From positions 1 through 64,000 of the forward strand of contig DXXM01000015.1 in assembly GCA_019416285.1 (NCBI GenBank): 64,000 bases of DNA, given 5' to 3'. Positions 6,986 to 15,460 of this stretch are shown one piece after another; the stretch's first letter is position 1; every line of letters begins with the position of its first letter. The notes under the pieces are model-generated. The model saw nothing but the letters and a program-made list of their open reading frames with translations. It was not told the DNA's origin and searched no databases. The position numbers were made by a program, and so were the translations under genes. This stretch comes from Bacteroidales bacterium. Its GTDB lineage: Bacteria; Bacteroidota; Bacteroidia; Bacteroidales; Muribaculaceae.

Positions 6986-9900
6986 TTATTCCTCAACGTC
7001 CATACTTGATGAGCGCACTTCGCTGCCTCCGTGGATAATCGACACGATGCGGTCGAAGTTCACACCCATGTCCGACAGACGGTCGACCATCGCTTCGGCA
7101 TCTCCTCCGAGGTCCTGATAGTCATTGAGGAGATATACCATATAGTATGTCTCGATGTAGCGGTCGGTCTGCGGGAGGGTCGCATACTGCCAGGGATTGA
7201 GGCTCTGATAGTATTTCACATTGCCGGCATAGCGCATGATTTCATTTTCGAGCAGCTCCTTGGCGCGGGCGGTAGCCTCCTTGTTGCCGGTGGCTATGCC
7301 GATGCGGGCATAAATCTGAGCCATCTTCTGAGGAATCTGTATCGCGTAGGGTGCGGCAGCCTCGGGGAGCTTGGTCTCGATTATGTTCAGGAGGTTGAGG
7401 GCCTTGGCGTAACGGTCGGCCTTGAATTCCTTGAGCTGGTTGCGGGCATTGTCGTCGGCAGCCACCGAATCGGCACGCTCGGCCATCGCAGCCTCGTTGA
7501 TGAGGGCTGTGGCGGCGGCGAGAATGTAGGAGCGGGTGGTGGTGACCATCTTGCGCACAGTCTCGTCGAGATAAATCTGACTCGGGTCAGTCACCTTGTC
7601 GAGACCGCCCCAGCGGAACTTCTCGGTGATGTTGCGGTAAGCCTTGTCGGTGTTGACGGCTGTGATGTCGTAGTCGCTGTTCTCCTCGTTGCGGACGGGT
7701 GTCACCTCATAGGCCATACCGGTCGAGCGCATATAGGGCTGGAGGGCGATATAGTAGTCGGAGGGCACGGTCGAAGCGAAGTAGATGGGATTCTTCCAGC
7801 CGTTCTTGGCCGAGGTAGCGAGCATGTCGAGCGAAAGAATCTGACTGAGGGTCATGCCGCCGTGACGGGATGCCTCCCGGTCGTCGGCCATGTTCGCGCG
7901 GATCACTGTGTCGGCCACCTCGGACTCGGCTCCGGTGATGACTCCGGCCTTTACAGCGGCGGGGACGTCGACAGGAATGATGAAGTTGTTGTATTTCATC
8001 ATCGGAGCGCCCCAGGCGTTCTTGCTCGAGCTCTGGTCATAGACCTGACGCAAAGCGGTGTAGGCGTTGACCGGAGTGGTGTCGCAGTCGGCAGCGAAGT
8101 AGCTGAAATTCATGCGCTCGTAGCCGTAGTCCTCGGGTTTGGCGAGAGTCGGGATGCCGGCGGCCTCGTAGGTGGGATGTTTCACCTGGTTGGCATACCA
8201 GTCGGTGGTGAGATACGAGAGGTTGACCACCTTCACGTCGGTGCGGTGTCCCTCCACCTCCTGTGCATACCAGAGAGGGAAGGTGTCGTTGTCGCCGTTG
8301 GTGAATATGATACCGTTCTCGTCGACGGAATCGAGGTAGTTCATGCCGAAATCGCGGGTCACATAGCGTCCGGAGCGGTCATGGTCGTCCCAGGTCTGCG
8401 AAACCATCTGCAGTGGGACAATCAGGCCGATGATGCAGGCGAAAACCGCACCTGCGAGGCTGACTTTGTTCTCCTTGGCTGCGAGGGCCTCTTCCGAAAG
8501 GGCTGCTTTGCCCTTGTCCTTGGCGCCGCGCTTGCCGAAGAGCTCGCGGACGAGCGCCCACAGACCGGCCACACCCATGCCGAGCCAGATGGCAAAGGCA
8601 TAGAAGGAGCCTGCGAAGGCATAGTCACGCTCGCGGGGCTGGGTCGGGGTCTGGTTGAGGTAGAGCACGATGGCGATACCTGTCATGAAAAAGAGGAAGA
8701 AGATTACCCAGAACTGTTCGATGCCGCGCTTGGAGGTGAAGGCCTGCCAGCCGAGACCGATTATGCCCATGAGGAGCGGAAGCATGAAGAATACGTTGTG
8801 GCCCTTGTTGCCCTCGCCGTCGGAGTAGGGGAGGAGGCTCTGGTCACCGAGGCGGGGATTGTCGATGAAGGGTATGCCCGAAATCCAGTTGCCGTGGTTG
8901 ACCTCGCCGTTGCCCTGGATGTCGTTCTGACGACCGGCGAAATTCCACATGAAATAGCGCCAGTACATGTGGTTGAGCTGGTAGACGAGGAAGAAGCGGA
9001 GGCTTTCGCCCATGGTGGGCTTGATGGCGTCGACCGTCTGAAGCACTTCGCCGTCGTGGACATAGCGGGTAGCGCTGACGGGCTTGCCCTTGAGTCCGCC
9101 GATCCAGTCGGAGTAGGCGGCGGTGTGGGCTCCGCTGTAGATGCGTGGGAAGAGCATATTGAGCTCGGGAGCCATGACATAGTCCTTCTTGTAGCCTGTG
9201 ATTTCATAGTGGTCGGCCTGGTCGGGAGATGTCTTGACTACCTTTGCGTAGAGAGGCTTGCCCTCCTTATACATAGGAGATGCGGCGCCCTGGGCGTCGA
9301 TTTCGTAGACCACGGACGACTGGTTGGTCTGTCCGTAGAAGAGGGGCCGCTCGCCGTACTGCTCGCGGTTGAGGTAGGAGGCGAGGGCGAATACGTTGTC
9401 AGGGGCGTTCTGATTCATCGGCGGGTTGGCGCTGGCGCGGATGAGCAGCAGGGCGTAGGAGGAGTAGCCGATGAAGATTACGAAGATGCTCATCACCACA
9501 AGGTTGAGTATGCGCACCGGAAGTTTCTTCGCAAAGAAGAGGTAGGCTATGAGCGCCACCATGATGATGACCGGAATGAGCATGCTGTCGCCGATGAAGG
9601 GGATGCCGGAGAAGAAGATGCTCAGAAGGACGCTGATGCGTATCTTGGCCACGCTTGTCTGCTTATAGAGCTCGCTGATTGCCCAGATGAAGCAGGCCAC
9701 GGCAAGGATGGCGTAGATGAGCACACCCATGTTGTAGCTGCAGCCGATGACGTTGACGAAGAAGAGTTCGAAATACTGCGACACCTCGATGAAGCCGGGG
9801 ACGAGTCCGTAGAGGATGAGTCCGACCACCACGGCCGAGACCGCAAGCGTGATGAGCGAGCCTTTGGCGGTGGTGTTGTGCCAGAGCTTGTAGTAAATCA

Positions 9901-10516
9901 CAAGGGCGATGGCGGGGATACAGAGGAGGTTGAGCAGGTGGACGGCGATGGAGATACCGATGACGTAGGCAATGAGTATCAGGTATTTGTCGCTGTGGGG
10001 CTGATGCGCGCGGTTTTCCCACTTGAGAATCAGCCAGAACACTAAGGCCGTGCAGAATGAGGAGAAGGCGTAGACCTCACCCTCGACTGCCGAGAACCAG
10101 AAAGTGTCGCTCCAGGTGTAGGCGAGCGCGCCGCAGATGCCTGAGCCGAAAATCACGAGCATCTGAGTCAGGGAGATTTCGCGGGCTTCGTCCTTGACAA
10201 TCAGTTTCCTGACAAGATGTGTGATGGTCCAGAAAAGGAGCAGGATGGTGCCTGCCGAAAGGAGGGCCGACATGGAGTTGACCATCAGGGCCACTTTGCT
10301 GACGTCGCCGAAAGCGAAGTTTACGAAGAAGCGCGCGGCGAGCATGAAGATGGGGTTGCCCGGCGGGTGGCCTACTTCGAGTTTATAGCCCTGCGAGATA
10401 AATTCCGGGCAGTCCCAGAAACTTGCGGTCGGCTCCAGGGTGAGGAAATAGGTCACCGCTGCGATGAAGAAGCAGAGCCAGCCAAGCGAGTTGTTGATGA
10501 GGTTGTATTTTTTCAT
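6986..10516 (-). CDS. DUF2723 (TMEM260-like) multi-pass membrane protein
   Basis: A 1176-residue protein with an N-terminal GT-C-like multi-pass membrane region. The DUF2723 signature occurs in the first periplasmic loop: an acidic WDCPEF followed by GHPPGNPIF (residues ~34-57). Further helices run to ~360 and again at ~590-720, and the last ~450 residues are soluble with an alpha-helical C-terminus. DUF2723 is homologous to human TMEM260, a protein O-mannosyltransferase, so a lipid-linked sugar donor and envelope protein or glycan acceptor are plausible in Bacteroidetes, but the substrate is not known. It is downstream of trpS by 29 bp and begins the deacetylase-queG cluster. Confidence 0.88.
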   Translation of the reverse strand: MKKYNLINNSLGWLCFFIAAVTYFLTLEPTASFWDCPEFISQGYKLEVGHPPGNPIFMLAARFFVNFAFGDVSKVALMVNSMSALLSAGTILLLFWTITHLVRKLIVKDEAREISLTQMLVIFGSGICGALAYTWSDTFWFSAVEGEVYAFSSFCTALVFWLILKWENRAHQPHSDKYLILIAYVIGISIAVHLLNLLCIPAIALVIYYKLWHNTTAKGSLITLAVSAVVVGLILYGLVPGFIEVSQYFELFFVNVIGCSYNMGVLIYAILAVACFIWAISELYKQTSVAKIRISVLLSIFFSGIPFIGDSMLIPVIIMVALIAYLFFAKKLPVRILNLVVMSIFVIFIGYSSYALLLIRASANPPMNQNAPDNVFALASYLNREQYGERPLFYGQTNQSSVVYEIDAQGAASPMYKEGKPLYAKVVKTSPDQADHYEITGYKKDYVMAPELNMLFPRIYSGAHTAAYSDWIGGLKGKPVSATRYVHDGEVLQTVDAIKPTMGESLRFFLVYQLNHMYWRYFMWNFAGRQNDIQGNGEVNHGNWISGIPFIDNPRLGDQSLLPYSDGEGNKGHNVFFMLPLLMGIIGLGWQAFTSKRGIEQFWVIFFLFFMTGIAIVLYLNQTPTQPRERDYAFAGSFYAFAIWLGMGVAGLWALVRELFGKRGAKDKGKAALSEEALAAKENKVSLAGAVFACIIGLIVPLQMVSQTWDDHDRSGRYVTRDFGMNYLDSVDENGIIFTNGDNDTFPLWYAQEVEGHRTDVKVVNLSYLTTDWYANQVKHPTYEAAGIPTLAKPEDYGYERMNFSYFAADCDTTPVNAYTALRQVYDQSSSKNAWGAPMMKYNNFIIPVDVPAAVKAGVITGAESEVADTVIRANMADDREASRHGGMTLSQILSLDMLATSAKNGWKNPIYFASTVPSDYYIALQPYMRSTGMAYEVTPVRNEENSDYDITAVNTDKAYRNITEKFRWGGLDKVTDPSQIYLDETVRKMVTTTRSYILAAATALINEAAMAERADSVAADDNARNQLKEFKADRYAKALNLLNIIETKLPEAAAPYAIQIPQKMAQIYARIGIATGNKEATARAKELLENEIMRYAGNVKYYQSLNPWQYATLPQTDRYIETYYMVYLLNDYQDLGGDAEAMVDRLSDMGVNFDRIVSIIHGGSEVRSSSMDVEE

Positions 10517-10545
10517 TAGTCGGGGTGATGAGAGGATAGGAGAGT

Positions 10546-11607
10546 TCAGAATTTGCGGATGCCCATGATTTCGCGGACTTCGGCGAGGGTCTTGGCGGCG
10601 CGCTCGCGGGCACGCTCTGCGCCCTGACGGACTACGCGCGAAATGTAGGCGTCGTCGTTGCGGATGTCGTGGTAGCGCTCGCGGATGGGAGTAGTGACCT
10701 TCAGGATATCCTCGGCGAGCTGCTTTTTCATGTCGCCGTAGCGGATTGAGCAGTCGGCGTAAGCGTCGCGGTAGCTCTGCACGATTTCAGGTGCGGTGGT
10801 GAGCTCCATGAGAGTCAGAAGGTTGTTGACGGGCTCGGAAATGGGCTGGTTGGGCTCTTTGGGACCTTCGTCGGTGACGGCGCGCATCACCTTCTTGCGG
10901 AGCACCTTCTCCTCGTCGATGAGGTAGATGCAGTTGCCCTCGCTCTTGCCCATCTTGCCTGAACCGTCGAGACCGGGGACTTTGACGGCGTGGTCGCCAA
11001 AGTTGAAGTTCTGCGGTTCGGGGAAGAGGTCGACGCCGTAGAAAGAATTGAAGCGGCGTGCGAAGCGGCGTGTGAGCTCGAGGTGCTGCTCCTGGTCCTT
11101 GCCGACGGGTACTTTGTGGGCTTTCTGAATGAGGATGTCGACGGCCATGAGGGTGGGATAGGTGAGGAGCCCGGCATTTACACGCTTGTTGGAGTCATTA
11201 CCGATAATCTGCTTCTCGATGTCGTCGCTGTCGTTGTCGGTCTTGATGCCGAGCTGCTTGCGGGCCTTGTCCTTGAACGATGCGGTGCGCATGAGCTCGC
11301 CGATGCCGACGTGCATGTTGAGGAGGAGATACATTTCGGAAATCTCGGGGACGTCGCTCTGCACGAAGATTGTGGCTTTCTCGGGGTCGATGCCTGCGGC
11401 GAGGTATTCGGCGAGGATGTTTTTGACGTTTTCGTGGAGGGCGTCGGGCTCGGGGTTGGTGGTGAGGGCATGGAGGTCGGCTATGAAGAAGAGGCAGTCA
11501 TAGTCGTCCTGCATTTTCACGAACTTGCTGAGGGCTCCGTAGTAGTTTCCGAGGTGAAGGTTGCCGGTGGCGCGGATGCCTGACAACACTATTTCTTTAT
11601 CGTTCAT
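10546..11607 (-). CDS. trpS: Tryptophan--tRNA ligase
   Basis: A class I aminoacyl-tRNA synthetase of 353 residues. The HIGH-equivalent is HLGNYYG near residue 18 and the KMSKS-equivalent is KMGKSEGN near residue 222. It attaches Trp to tRNA-Trp in the cytosol. The start is supported by the conserved SGIRATGNLHLGN beginning a few residues in and by the promoter at 11668-11675. A short gap to the DUF2723 gene suggests read-through transcription. Confidence 0.95.
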   Translation of the reverse strand: MNDKEIVLSGIRATGNLHLGNYYGALSKFVKMQDDYDCLFFIADLHALTTNPEPDALHENVKNILAEYLAAGIDPEKATIFVQSDVPEISEMYLLLNMHVGIGELMRTASFKDKARKQLGIKTDNDSDDIEKQIIGNDSNKRVNAGLLTYPTLMAVDILIQKAHKVPVGKDQEQHLELTRRFARRFNSFYGVDLFPEPQNFNFGDHAVKVPGLDGSGKMGKSEGNCIYLIDEEKVLRKKVMRAVTDEGPKEPNQPISEPVNNLLTLMELTTAPEIVQSYRDAYADCSIRYGDMKKQLAEDILKVTTPIRERYHDIRNDDAYISRVVRQGAERARERAAKTLAEVREIMGIRKF

Positions 11608-11667
11608 AATGTGGTGCGGGTTAGGGTTTTATAGGGGATTGGCAGCCGATTGGAGCCAATTCGGGTA

Positions 11668-11675
11668 CAAAGGTA
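11668..11675 (-). promoter_or_regulatory. Bacteroidetes -7 element for trpS
   Basis: On the minus strand this reads TACCTTTG, matching TAnnTTTG, about 60 bp before the trpS start. A terminator hairpin sits directly upstream of it. Confidence 0.6.
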
Positions 11676-11678
11676 TAA

Positions 11679-11704
11679 AAAAAACCGCTATCAAGCGGTT
11701 TTTT
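11679..11704. terminator. Bidirectional intrinsic terminator
   Basis: AAAAAACCGCT and AGCGGTTTTTT form a perfect 11-base stem with a 4-base loop. The A and T runs give U-tails on both strands. It insulates the trpS promoter from minus-strand transcription coming from the adenosyltransferase gene. Confidence 0.8.
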
Positions 11705-11754
11705 AGGGGATTTGTTTTGGGGCAGAGGGTGGGTTTAGGAGTTGGGGGCTTTTG

Positions 11755-11777
11755 GATTGGGGGCTGAAGCCCTCCAC
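11755..11777 (-). repeat. Repeat C copy 2, intergenic
   Basis: The reverse complement matches 4775-4797 in tatD at 22 of 23 bases; the match extends more loosely outward (an ATTTGT-like stretch and a short A run). The 465 bp gap between trpS and the adenosyltransferase gene holds this copy, repeats A and B, and the terminator; no gene is evident in it. Confidence 0.7.
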
Positions 11778-11831
11778 TTGGACAAATGGGAGTTCAGAGG
11801 GATTGTAGGTGAGAGTTTAGATGGGCTGTAG

Positions 11832-11954
11832 GGCCATCGCATGCGGTGGCCGCGTGGAGGACCGCGTGGAGGACCGCATGGAGGGGTGCGAGGTGGGGCG
11901 CCTGGAATTCAGGGTCGTTAAGGTCTTTAAAGACTTTAAGGTCCTTAACGACCC
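11832..11954. repeat. Composite palindromic repeat A + B
   Basis: Repeat A (11832-11851) is the 20-base near-palindrome GGCCATCGCATGCGGTGGCC, preceded by TGTAG and followed by GCGTG. Repeat B (11911-11954) starts AGGGTCGTTAAGG and ends with its exact complement CCTTAACGACCCT. Between them GGACCGCGT/AT-type units repeat. Composites of the same kind lie at 15366-15450 and 16737-16820. Confidence 0.75.
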
Positions 11955-12072
11955 TTGTTGCTGAACCGGGTGGGGATTAGGGAGGCACCTTGCGGCTTGG
12001 GAGCGAACCTAGAGTCGAGGGGGCTTGGGGGCGGCCATGGAAGCGGGGGGTGCCTTGCGGCTTGAGCCTGAG

Positions 12073-12645
12073 TTATTGGCGCCAGGTGAGTTCGGGGGTG
12101 CCGGTGAAGTGGTTGATGTAGCGGGCGAGGATGAAGAGGTAGTCGCTGAGGCGGTTGATGTAGTTGAGTACTACGGGGGCGACGTAGGCGCCGGTGGAGG
12201 TGAGGTTGAGGATTTCTCTCTCGGCTCGGCGACAGACTGTGCGGGCTACGTGGGCATGGGAGGCGCCGATGGAGCCACCGGGCAATACGAACTGACGCAA
12301 GGGGGGCACCATGGAGTCGAGTAGGTCTATCTGGTGCTCGAGGTCGGCGATGGCGGGGGTGAGGGCGCTGACGATGGGGGAGTCTGCGGGTTCTGCCGGG
12401 GTGGGCTGGGGGGTGGCGAGGTAGGCGCCGATGTTGAAGAGGGTGTTGTTGATGGTGAGGAGGGTGGCGTTGACGAAGTTGTCGAGTTCGGTGCAGTGGG
12501 CCTGGACAAGTCCTATCATTGCGTTGAGTTCGTCGAGGGTGCCGTAGGCGCAGACGCGGGGTGAGTTTTTGGGAACGCGCTCGCCGCCGATGAGGGAAGT
12601 GGTGCCGGCGTCGCCTGTGCGGGTGTAAAGGAGGCTTTTTTTCAT
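12073..12645 (-). CDS. Cob(I)alamin adenosyltransferase, PduO type
   Basis: This enzyme transfers the adenosyl group of ATP to cob(I)alamin, giving coenzyme B12. The 190-residue protein has the family motifs TRTGDAGTTSL at the N-terminus, a central GTLDELNA, and C-terminal RTVCRRAERE and NYINRLSDYLF. Length and motif order fit PduO-type enzymes. It stands alone on the minus strand, divergent from ribE; no other corrinoid genes are adjacent. The final residues (HFTGTPELTWRQ) look complete. Confidence 0.92.
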   Translation of the reverse strand: MKKSLLYTRTGDAGTTSLIGGERVPKNSPRVCAYGTLDELNAMIGLVQAHCTELDNFVNATLLTINNTLFNIGAYLATPQPTPAEPADSPIVSALTPAIADLEHQIDLLDSMVPPLRQFVLPGGSIGASHAHVARTVCRRAEREILNLTSTGAYVAPVVLNYINRLSDYLFILARYINHFTGTPELTWRQ

Positions 12646-12660
12646 GATGGGGAGGATTTT

Positions 12661-12693
12661 TATCAGAGTTATCAGGGAGATCAGAGTTATCAG
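12661..12693 (+). repeat. ATCAGAGTTATCAG tandem units upstream of ribE
   Basis: TATCAGAGTTATCAGG is followed by AGATCAGAGTTATCAG. A similar array lies just after ribE at 13417-13450, in the same orientation, so ribE is bracketed by the two arrays. Confidence 0.6.
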
Positions 12694-12727
12694 ATTTTAG
12701 CTGAAGGGATGGCCGAAGCTATGGGAA

Positions 12728-12759
12728 TTTGGCTTTGATTGGCAAATTTCGTAAATTTG
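12728..12759 (+). promoter_or_regulatory. Promoter of ribE
   Basis: TTTG (12728-12731), a 20-bp spacer, then TAAATTTG (12752-12759), a good match to the Bacteroidetes -33/-7 promoter, about 43 bp before the start codon. Confidence 0.7.
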
Positions 12760-12802
12760 CGGCATTATATAAACAAACAGGAACCATAAAAGTATCTCCG
12801 AT

Positions 12803-13405
12803 ATGTTTTCAGGTATAGTTGAAGAGGCTGCGCAGGTGGTCGGTGTGTGCCGCAAGGAGGGCAATGTCGATCTGCGTGTGAAGTGCAGCTTTACAGATGA
12901 GCTTAAAATTGACCAGAGTGTGGCCCACAATGGCGTGTGTCTGACGGTGGTGTCGCTCCCGGGCGACGGTACCTATACGGTTACTGCCATTCAGGAGACT
13001 CTCGACCGCAGCAATCTCGGTATGCTCAGGGAGGGTAGTCTCGTGAATCTCGAGCGCTCTATGATGATGAACGGACGTCTCGACGGGCATATCGTCCAGG
13101 GCCACGTGGACTGCACCGCTGTCTGCGAGTCAATCGAGGAGGTTGAGGGGAGCCGCTACTACAAGTTTACCTACGATGTGGCTCCCGAGATGGCCGCGAA
13201 GGGCTATGTGACTGTGGAGAAGGGCTCTGTGACGGTCAACGGCGTCAGTCTGACTGTCTGCGACTCCGAGCGCTATTCTTTCCGCGTGGCTATCATCCCC
13301 TATACTTTCGAACACACGAATTTCAAGGAAATCGAGGTGGGCACGAAGGTGAATATCGAGTTTGATATCATCGGAAAGTATCTGGCAAGGCTGAAGGAGT
13401 TTTAG
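12803..13405 (+). CDS. ribE: Riboflavin synthase, alpha chain
   Basis: Dismutates two 6,7-dimethyl-8-ribityllumazine molecules to riboflavin plus the pyrimidinedione. The 200-residue protein shows the two tandem lumazine-binding barrels. The first starts MFSGIVEE and contains the NGVCLTV motif, and the second contains GHIVQGHVDC and NGVSLTV. The start is fixed by the invariant MFSGIVE N-terminus. It is transcribed alone from its own promoter, with no other rib genes beside it. Confidence 0.95.
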   Translation: MFSGIVEEAAQVVGVCRKEGNVDLRVKCSFTDELKIDQSVAHNGVCLTVVSLPGDGTYTVTAIQETLDRSNLGMLREGSLVNLERSMMMNGRLDGHIVQGHVDCTAVCESIEEVEGSRYYKFTYDVAPEMAAKGYVTVEKGSVTVNGVSLTVCDSERYSFRVAIIPYTFEHTNFKEIEVGTKVNIEFDIIGKYLARLKEF

Positions 13406-13416
13406 GAGGCTGGTTT

Positions 13417-13450
13417 TATCAGAGGAATCAGAGCTATCGGAGTTATCGGG
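13417..13450 (+). repeat. ATCAGAG-type tandem units downstream of ribE
   Basis: TATCAGAGGAATCAGAGC then TATCGGAGTTATCGGG resembles 12661-12693. The remaining gap to 13652 holds a small GC-rich inverted repeat near 13548-13572 and no convincing gene. Confidence 0.55.
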
Positions 13451-13652
13451 GGTGGGTGAACCGCTGGCGCCTGCCGTTTGTTATACAAATCGGTAGGTTT
13501 CAGCAACAAAACGGTTCCCCGGAACGCCCGGCGCCGGAAATGAAGCGGCCCCTGAGAGGGCCCGCTGCCGCCGACACACGGATTCCGATGCAGTGCAATG
13601 ACGATTTTAACTTTTTTAATTAAAATTTTCAGCAGCGTGCGCTAAAATAGCC

Positions 13653-13660
13653 TATCTTTG
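13653..13660 (+). promoter_or_regulatory. Bacteroidetes -7 element for the FKBP pair
   Basis: TATCTTTG, followed by a short leader of about 25-30 bases to the start codon at 13693. Confidence 0.7.
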
Positions 13661-13692
13661 CAGACTTGATGACAACTAATTGATATAAAAAT

Positions 13693-14319
13693 ATGGAAAA
13701 TAAAGAATTAGACCGTATCAGCTATGCTCTCGGTTTGAGCATGGGCAACAATTTCCGTGCCAGCGGCATACAGGAAATCAATGTACAGGATTTCGCTGAC
13801 GGAGTGGCAGCCGTGTTCTATGGCAGTGAGCCCAAGATGACCTACGACGAGGCTAAGGCTGAGATTCAGAAATATTTCACCGCTCTCGAGGAGAAGCAGC
13901 GTGCCGAGGCCTCCAAACTGGCCGACATCAACGCCGCAGCAGGCAAGCAGTTCCTTGAGGAGAACGGCAAACGTGTGGAAGTCAAGACCACTGCCTCGGG
14001 CCTCCAGTATGAGGTAATCACCGAGGGCGACGGCGAGATGCCTACCGCCCAGGACCAGGTTGAGGTTCACTACACCGGCAAGCTCATCGACGGCACTGTG
14101 TTCGACAGCTCTGTGGAGCGCGGCATGCCTGCCACTTTCGGCGTGACCCAGGTAATCCCCGGATGGGTCGAGGCACTCCAGCTCATGAAGGCCGGTTCGA
14201 AGTGGCGTCTCTTCATCCCCTCGCAGCTCGCCTACGGTCCGCAGGGTGCAGGCGGCATCATCGGCCCCAACGCTACCCTTATCTTTGATGTGGAACTTCT
14301 CAAGGTAATCAAGAAATAA
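13693..14319 (+). CDS. FKBP-type peptidyl-prolyl isomerase (cytosolic or periplasmic form)
   Basis: A Mip-like FKBP of 208 residues. The N-terminal ~90 residues are a helical dimerisation region (FKBP_N), and the C-terminal ~100 residues are the FK506-binding isomerase fold with VEVHYTGKLIDGTVFDSS, VIPGWVEALQLMKAGSKW and PSQLAYG. No signal peptide is visible, so it is probably cytoplasmic, unlike the lipoprotein paralogue that follows. It assists proline-limited protein folding. It is first in a two-gene unit ending at the terminator at 15294. Confidence 0.92.
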   Translation: MENKELDRISYALGLSMGNNFRASGIQEINVQDFADGVAAVFYGSEPKMTYDEAKAEIQKYFTALEEKQRAEASKLADINAAAGKQFLEENGKRVEVKTTASGLQYEVITEGDGEMPTAQDQVEVHYTGKLIDGTVFDSSVERGMPATFGVTQVIPGWVEALQLMKAGSKWRLFIPSQLAYGPQGAGGIIGPNATLIFDVELLKVIKK

Positions 14320-14365
14320 TATCTACAAGACAAAACACCATTAAAAAATAACAGATAAAAAATTT

Positions 14366-15277
14366 ATGAAAAAGCTTATCATGGCTTGCGGCGTGGCCGC
14401 ACTGATGCTTGGAGCAAGCTCTTGCAGCAAATCCGCATCTTCAGACAATGCCAACAAGGGTTTTGGCGACTCTCTTTCAGTAGCTATGGGTGCCGCACAG
14501 GGCAGCCATCTCCTGTCGGAATACATGACTCTCCCCGAGGAGCAGAAGGCCAACATCAAGAAGGAGGACCTTCTCCGCGGTCTCAAGCAGGTCATCATGA
14601 CCGATACCACCCAGCAGGGCTATCTCACCGGTCTCAGCTTCGGTCTGCAGCTCGCAGGTCAGATTTTCCGCTATGAAGAGGCAGGTATCCCCGTTGACCG
14701 TGCGAAACTCTATGAGGCTTACGCAAAGGCTTTCTCAGCCGACTCTATCAATTCTGACGAGATGCGCGGTCTCCAGACCAACTTCCAGGCTCTCGCAGAG
14801 CAGGCTCAGCAGAAGATGATGGAATATTATCAGAAGCAGCAGGAAGAGGCTCGCGCCGCCAAGGAGAACAGCCCCGAGGCTAAGGAAAACACCGAAAAGG
14901 GCGAGGCTTTCCTCAAGGAGCAGATGGCAAAGGACCCCTCTATCAAGGTTACTCCCTCAGGTCTTGCCTACAAGGTAATCAAGGAAGGTGAAGGCGAGGC
15001 TGTCGGTGCCAACGGTAGCGCTAAGGTTAAGTACACCGGCAAGCTCATCGACGGCAAGGAGTTTGACAAGAACTCCGACGGTGTCGTGATGAACCCCAAC
15101 CGCGTGGTTCCCGGCTTCGGCGAAGGTCTGTCTATGATGAAGAACGGTTCACAGTACATTCTCTACATCCCCGGCAAGCTCGCTTACGGTGTCGATGGCA
15201 ATCCCCAGGCAGGTATCGCCCCCAATGCGATGCTCGTGTTTGAGGTGGAGACTTCTGATGTGACTCCGGCCAACTAA
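14366..15277 (+). CDS. FKBP-type peptidyl-prolyl isomerase, lipoprotein
   Basis: A 303-residue paralogue of the preceding protein with a lipoprotein signal (lipobox LGASSC, Cys20), so probably exported and lipid-anchored. The N-terminal helical region is longer than in its neighbour and has a charged Gln/Glu/Lys-rich segment around residues 145-190 that likely forms a long helix. The C-terminal isomerase domain has KVKYTGKLIDGKEFD, VVPGFGEGLSMMKNGSQY and GKLAYG. It probably helps fold envelope proteins. It starts 46 bp after the first FKBP gene and shares its transcript. Confidence 0.92.
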   Translation: MKKLIMACGVAALMLGASSCSKSASSDNANKGFGDSLSVAMGAAQGSHLLSEYMTLPEEQKANIKKEDLLRGLKQVIMTDTTQQGYLTGLSFGLQLAGQIFRYEEAGIPVDRAKLYEAYAKAFSADSINSDEMRGLQTNFQALAEQAQQKMMEYYQKQQEEARAAKENSPEAKENTEKGEAFLKEQMAKDPSIKVTPSGLAYKVIKEGEGEAVGANGSAKVKYTGKLIDGKEFDKNSDGVVMNPNRVVPGFGEGLSMMKNGSQYILYIPGKLAYGVDGNPQAGIAPNAMLVFEVETSDVTPAN

Positions 15278-15293
15278 TTCAGACATAAGTGAT

Positions 15294-15342
15294 AAAAAAC
15301 ACCCTCTGTGTGAGACTTGAGCTCACACAGAGGGTGTTTTTT
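15294..15342 (+). terminator. Strong intrinsic terminator of the FKBP unit
   Basis: A ~20-base stem (AAAAAACACCCTCTGTGTGAG and its complement) with a short loop ends in TTTTTT. The A-run on the other side lets it also work on the minus strand, towards the end of the capsid-like gene. Confidence 0.9.
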
Positions 15343-15365
15343 GTTTAGGGTTAGCCCGGTTGTAG

Positions 15366-15450
15366 GGCCACCGCATGCGGTGGCCGCGTGGGGCTGGGAA
15401 TTTAGGGTCTTTAAGGACCCTAAAGACCTTAAGGACTTTAAAGACTCTTG
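15366..15450. repeat. Composite palindromic repeat A + B
   Basis: Repeat A at 15366-15385 is the perfect palindrome GGCCACCGCATGCGGTGGCC. Repeat B at 15401-15450 alternates TTTAAGGACC, TAAAGACC and TTAAGGAC units. It lies directly after the stop codon of the capsid-like gene. Confidence 0.75.
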
Positions 15451-15460
15451 ACCTTATGGA

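Noticed and set aside
7031..10045. A 1004-codon open frame on plus
   Set aside because: It is exactly antisense to the DUF2723 gene, has a Val/Gly/Glu/His-rich composition typical of a shadow of GC-rich codons, and shows no domain.
13540..13625. A 27-codon frame before the FKBP pair
   Set aside because: It lies in the GC-rich inverted repeat and ends in the AT-rich promoter; no independent support.
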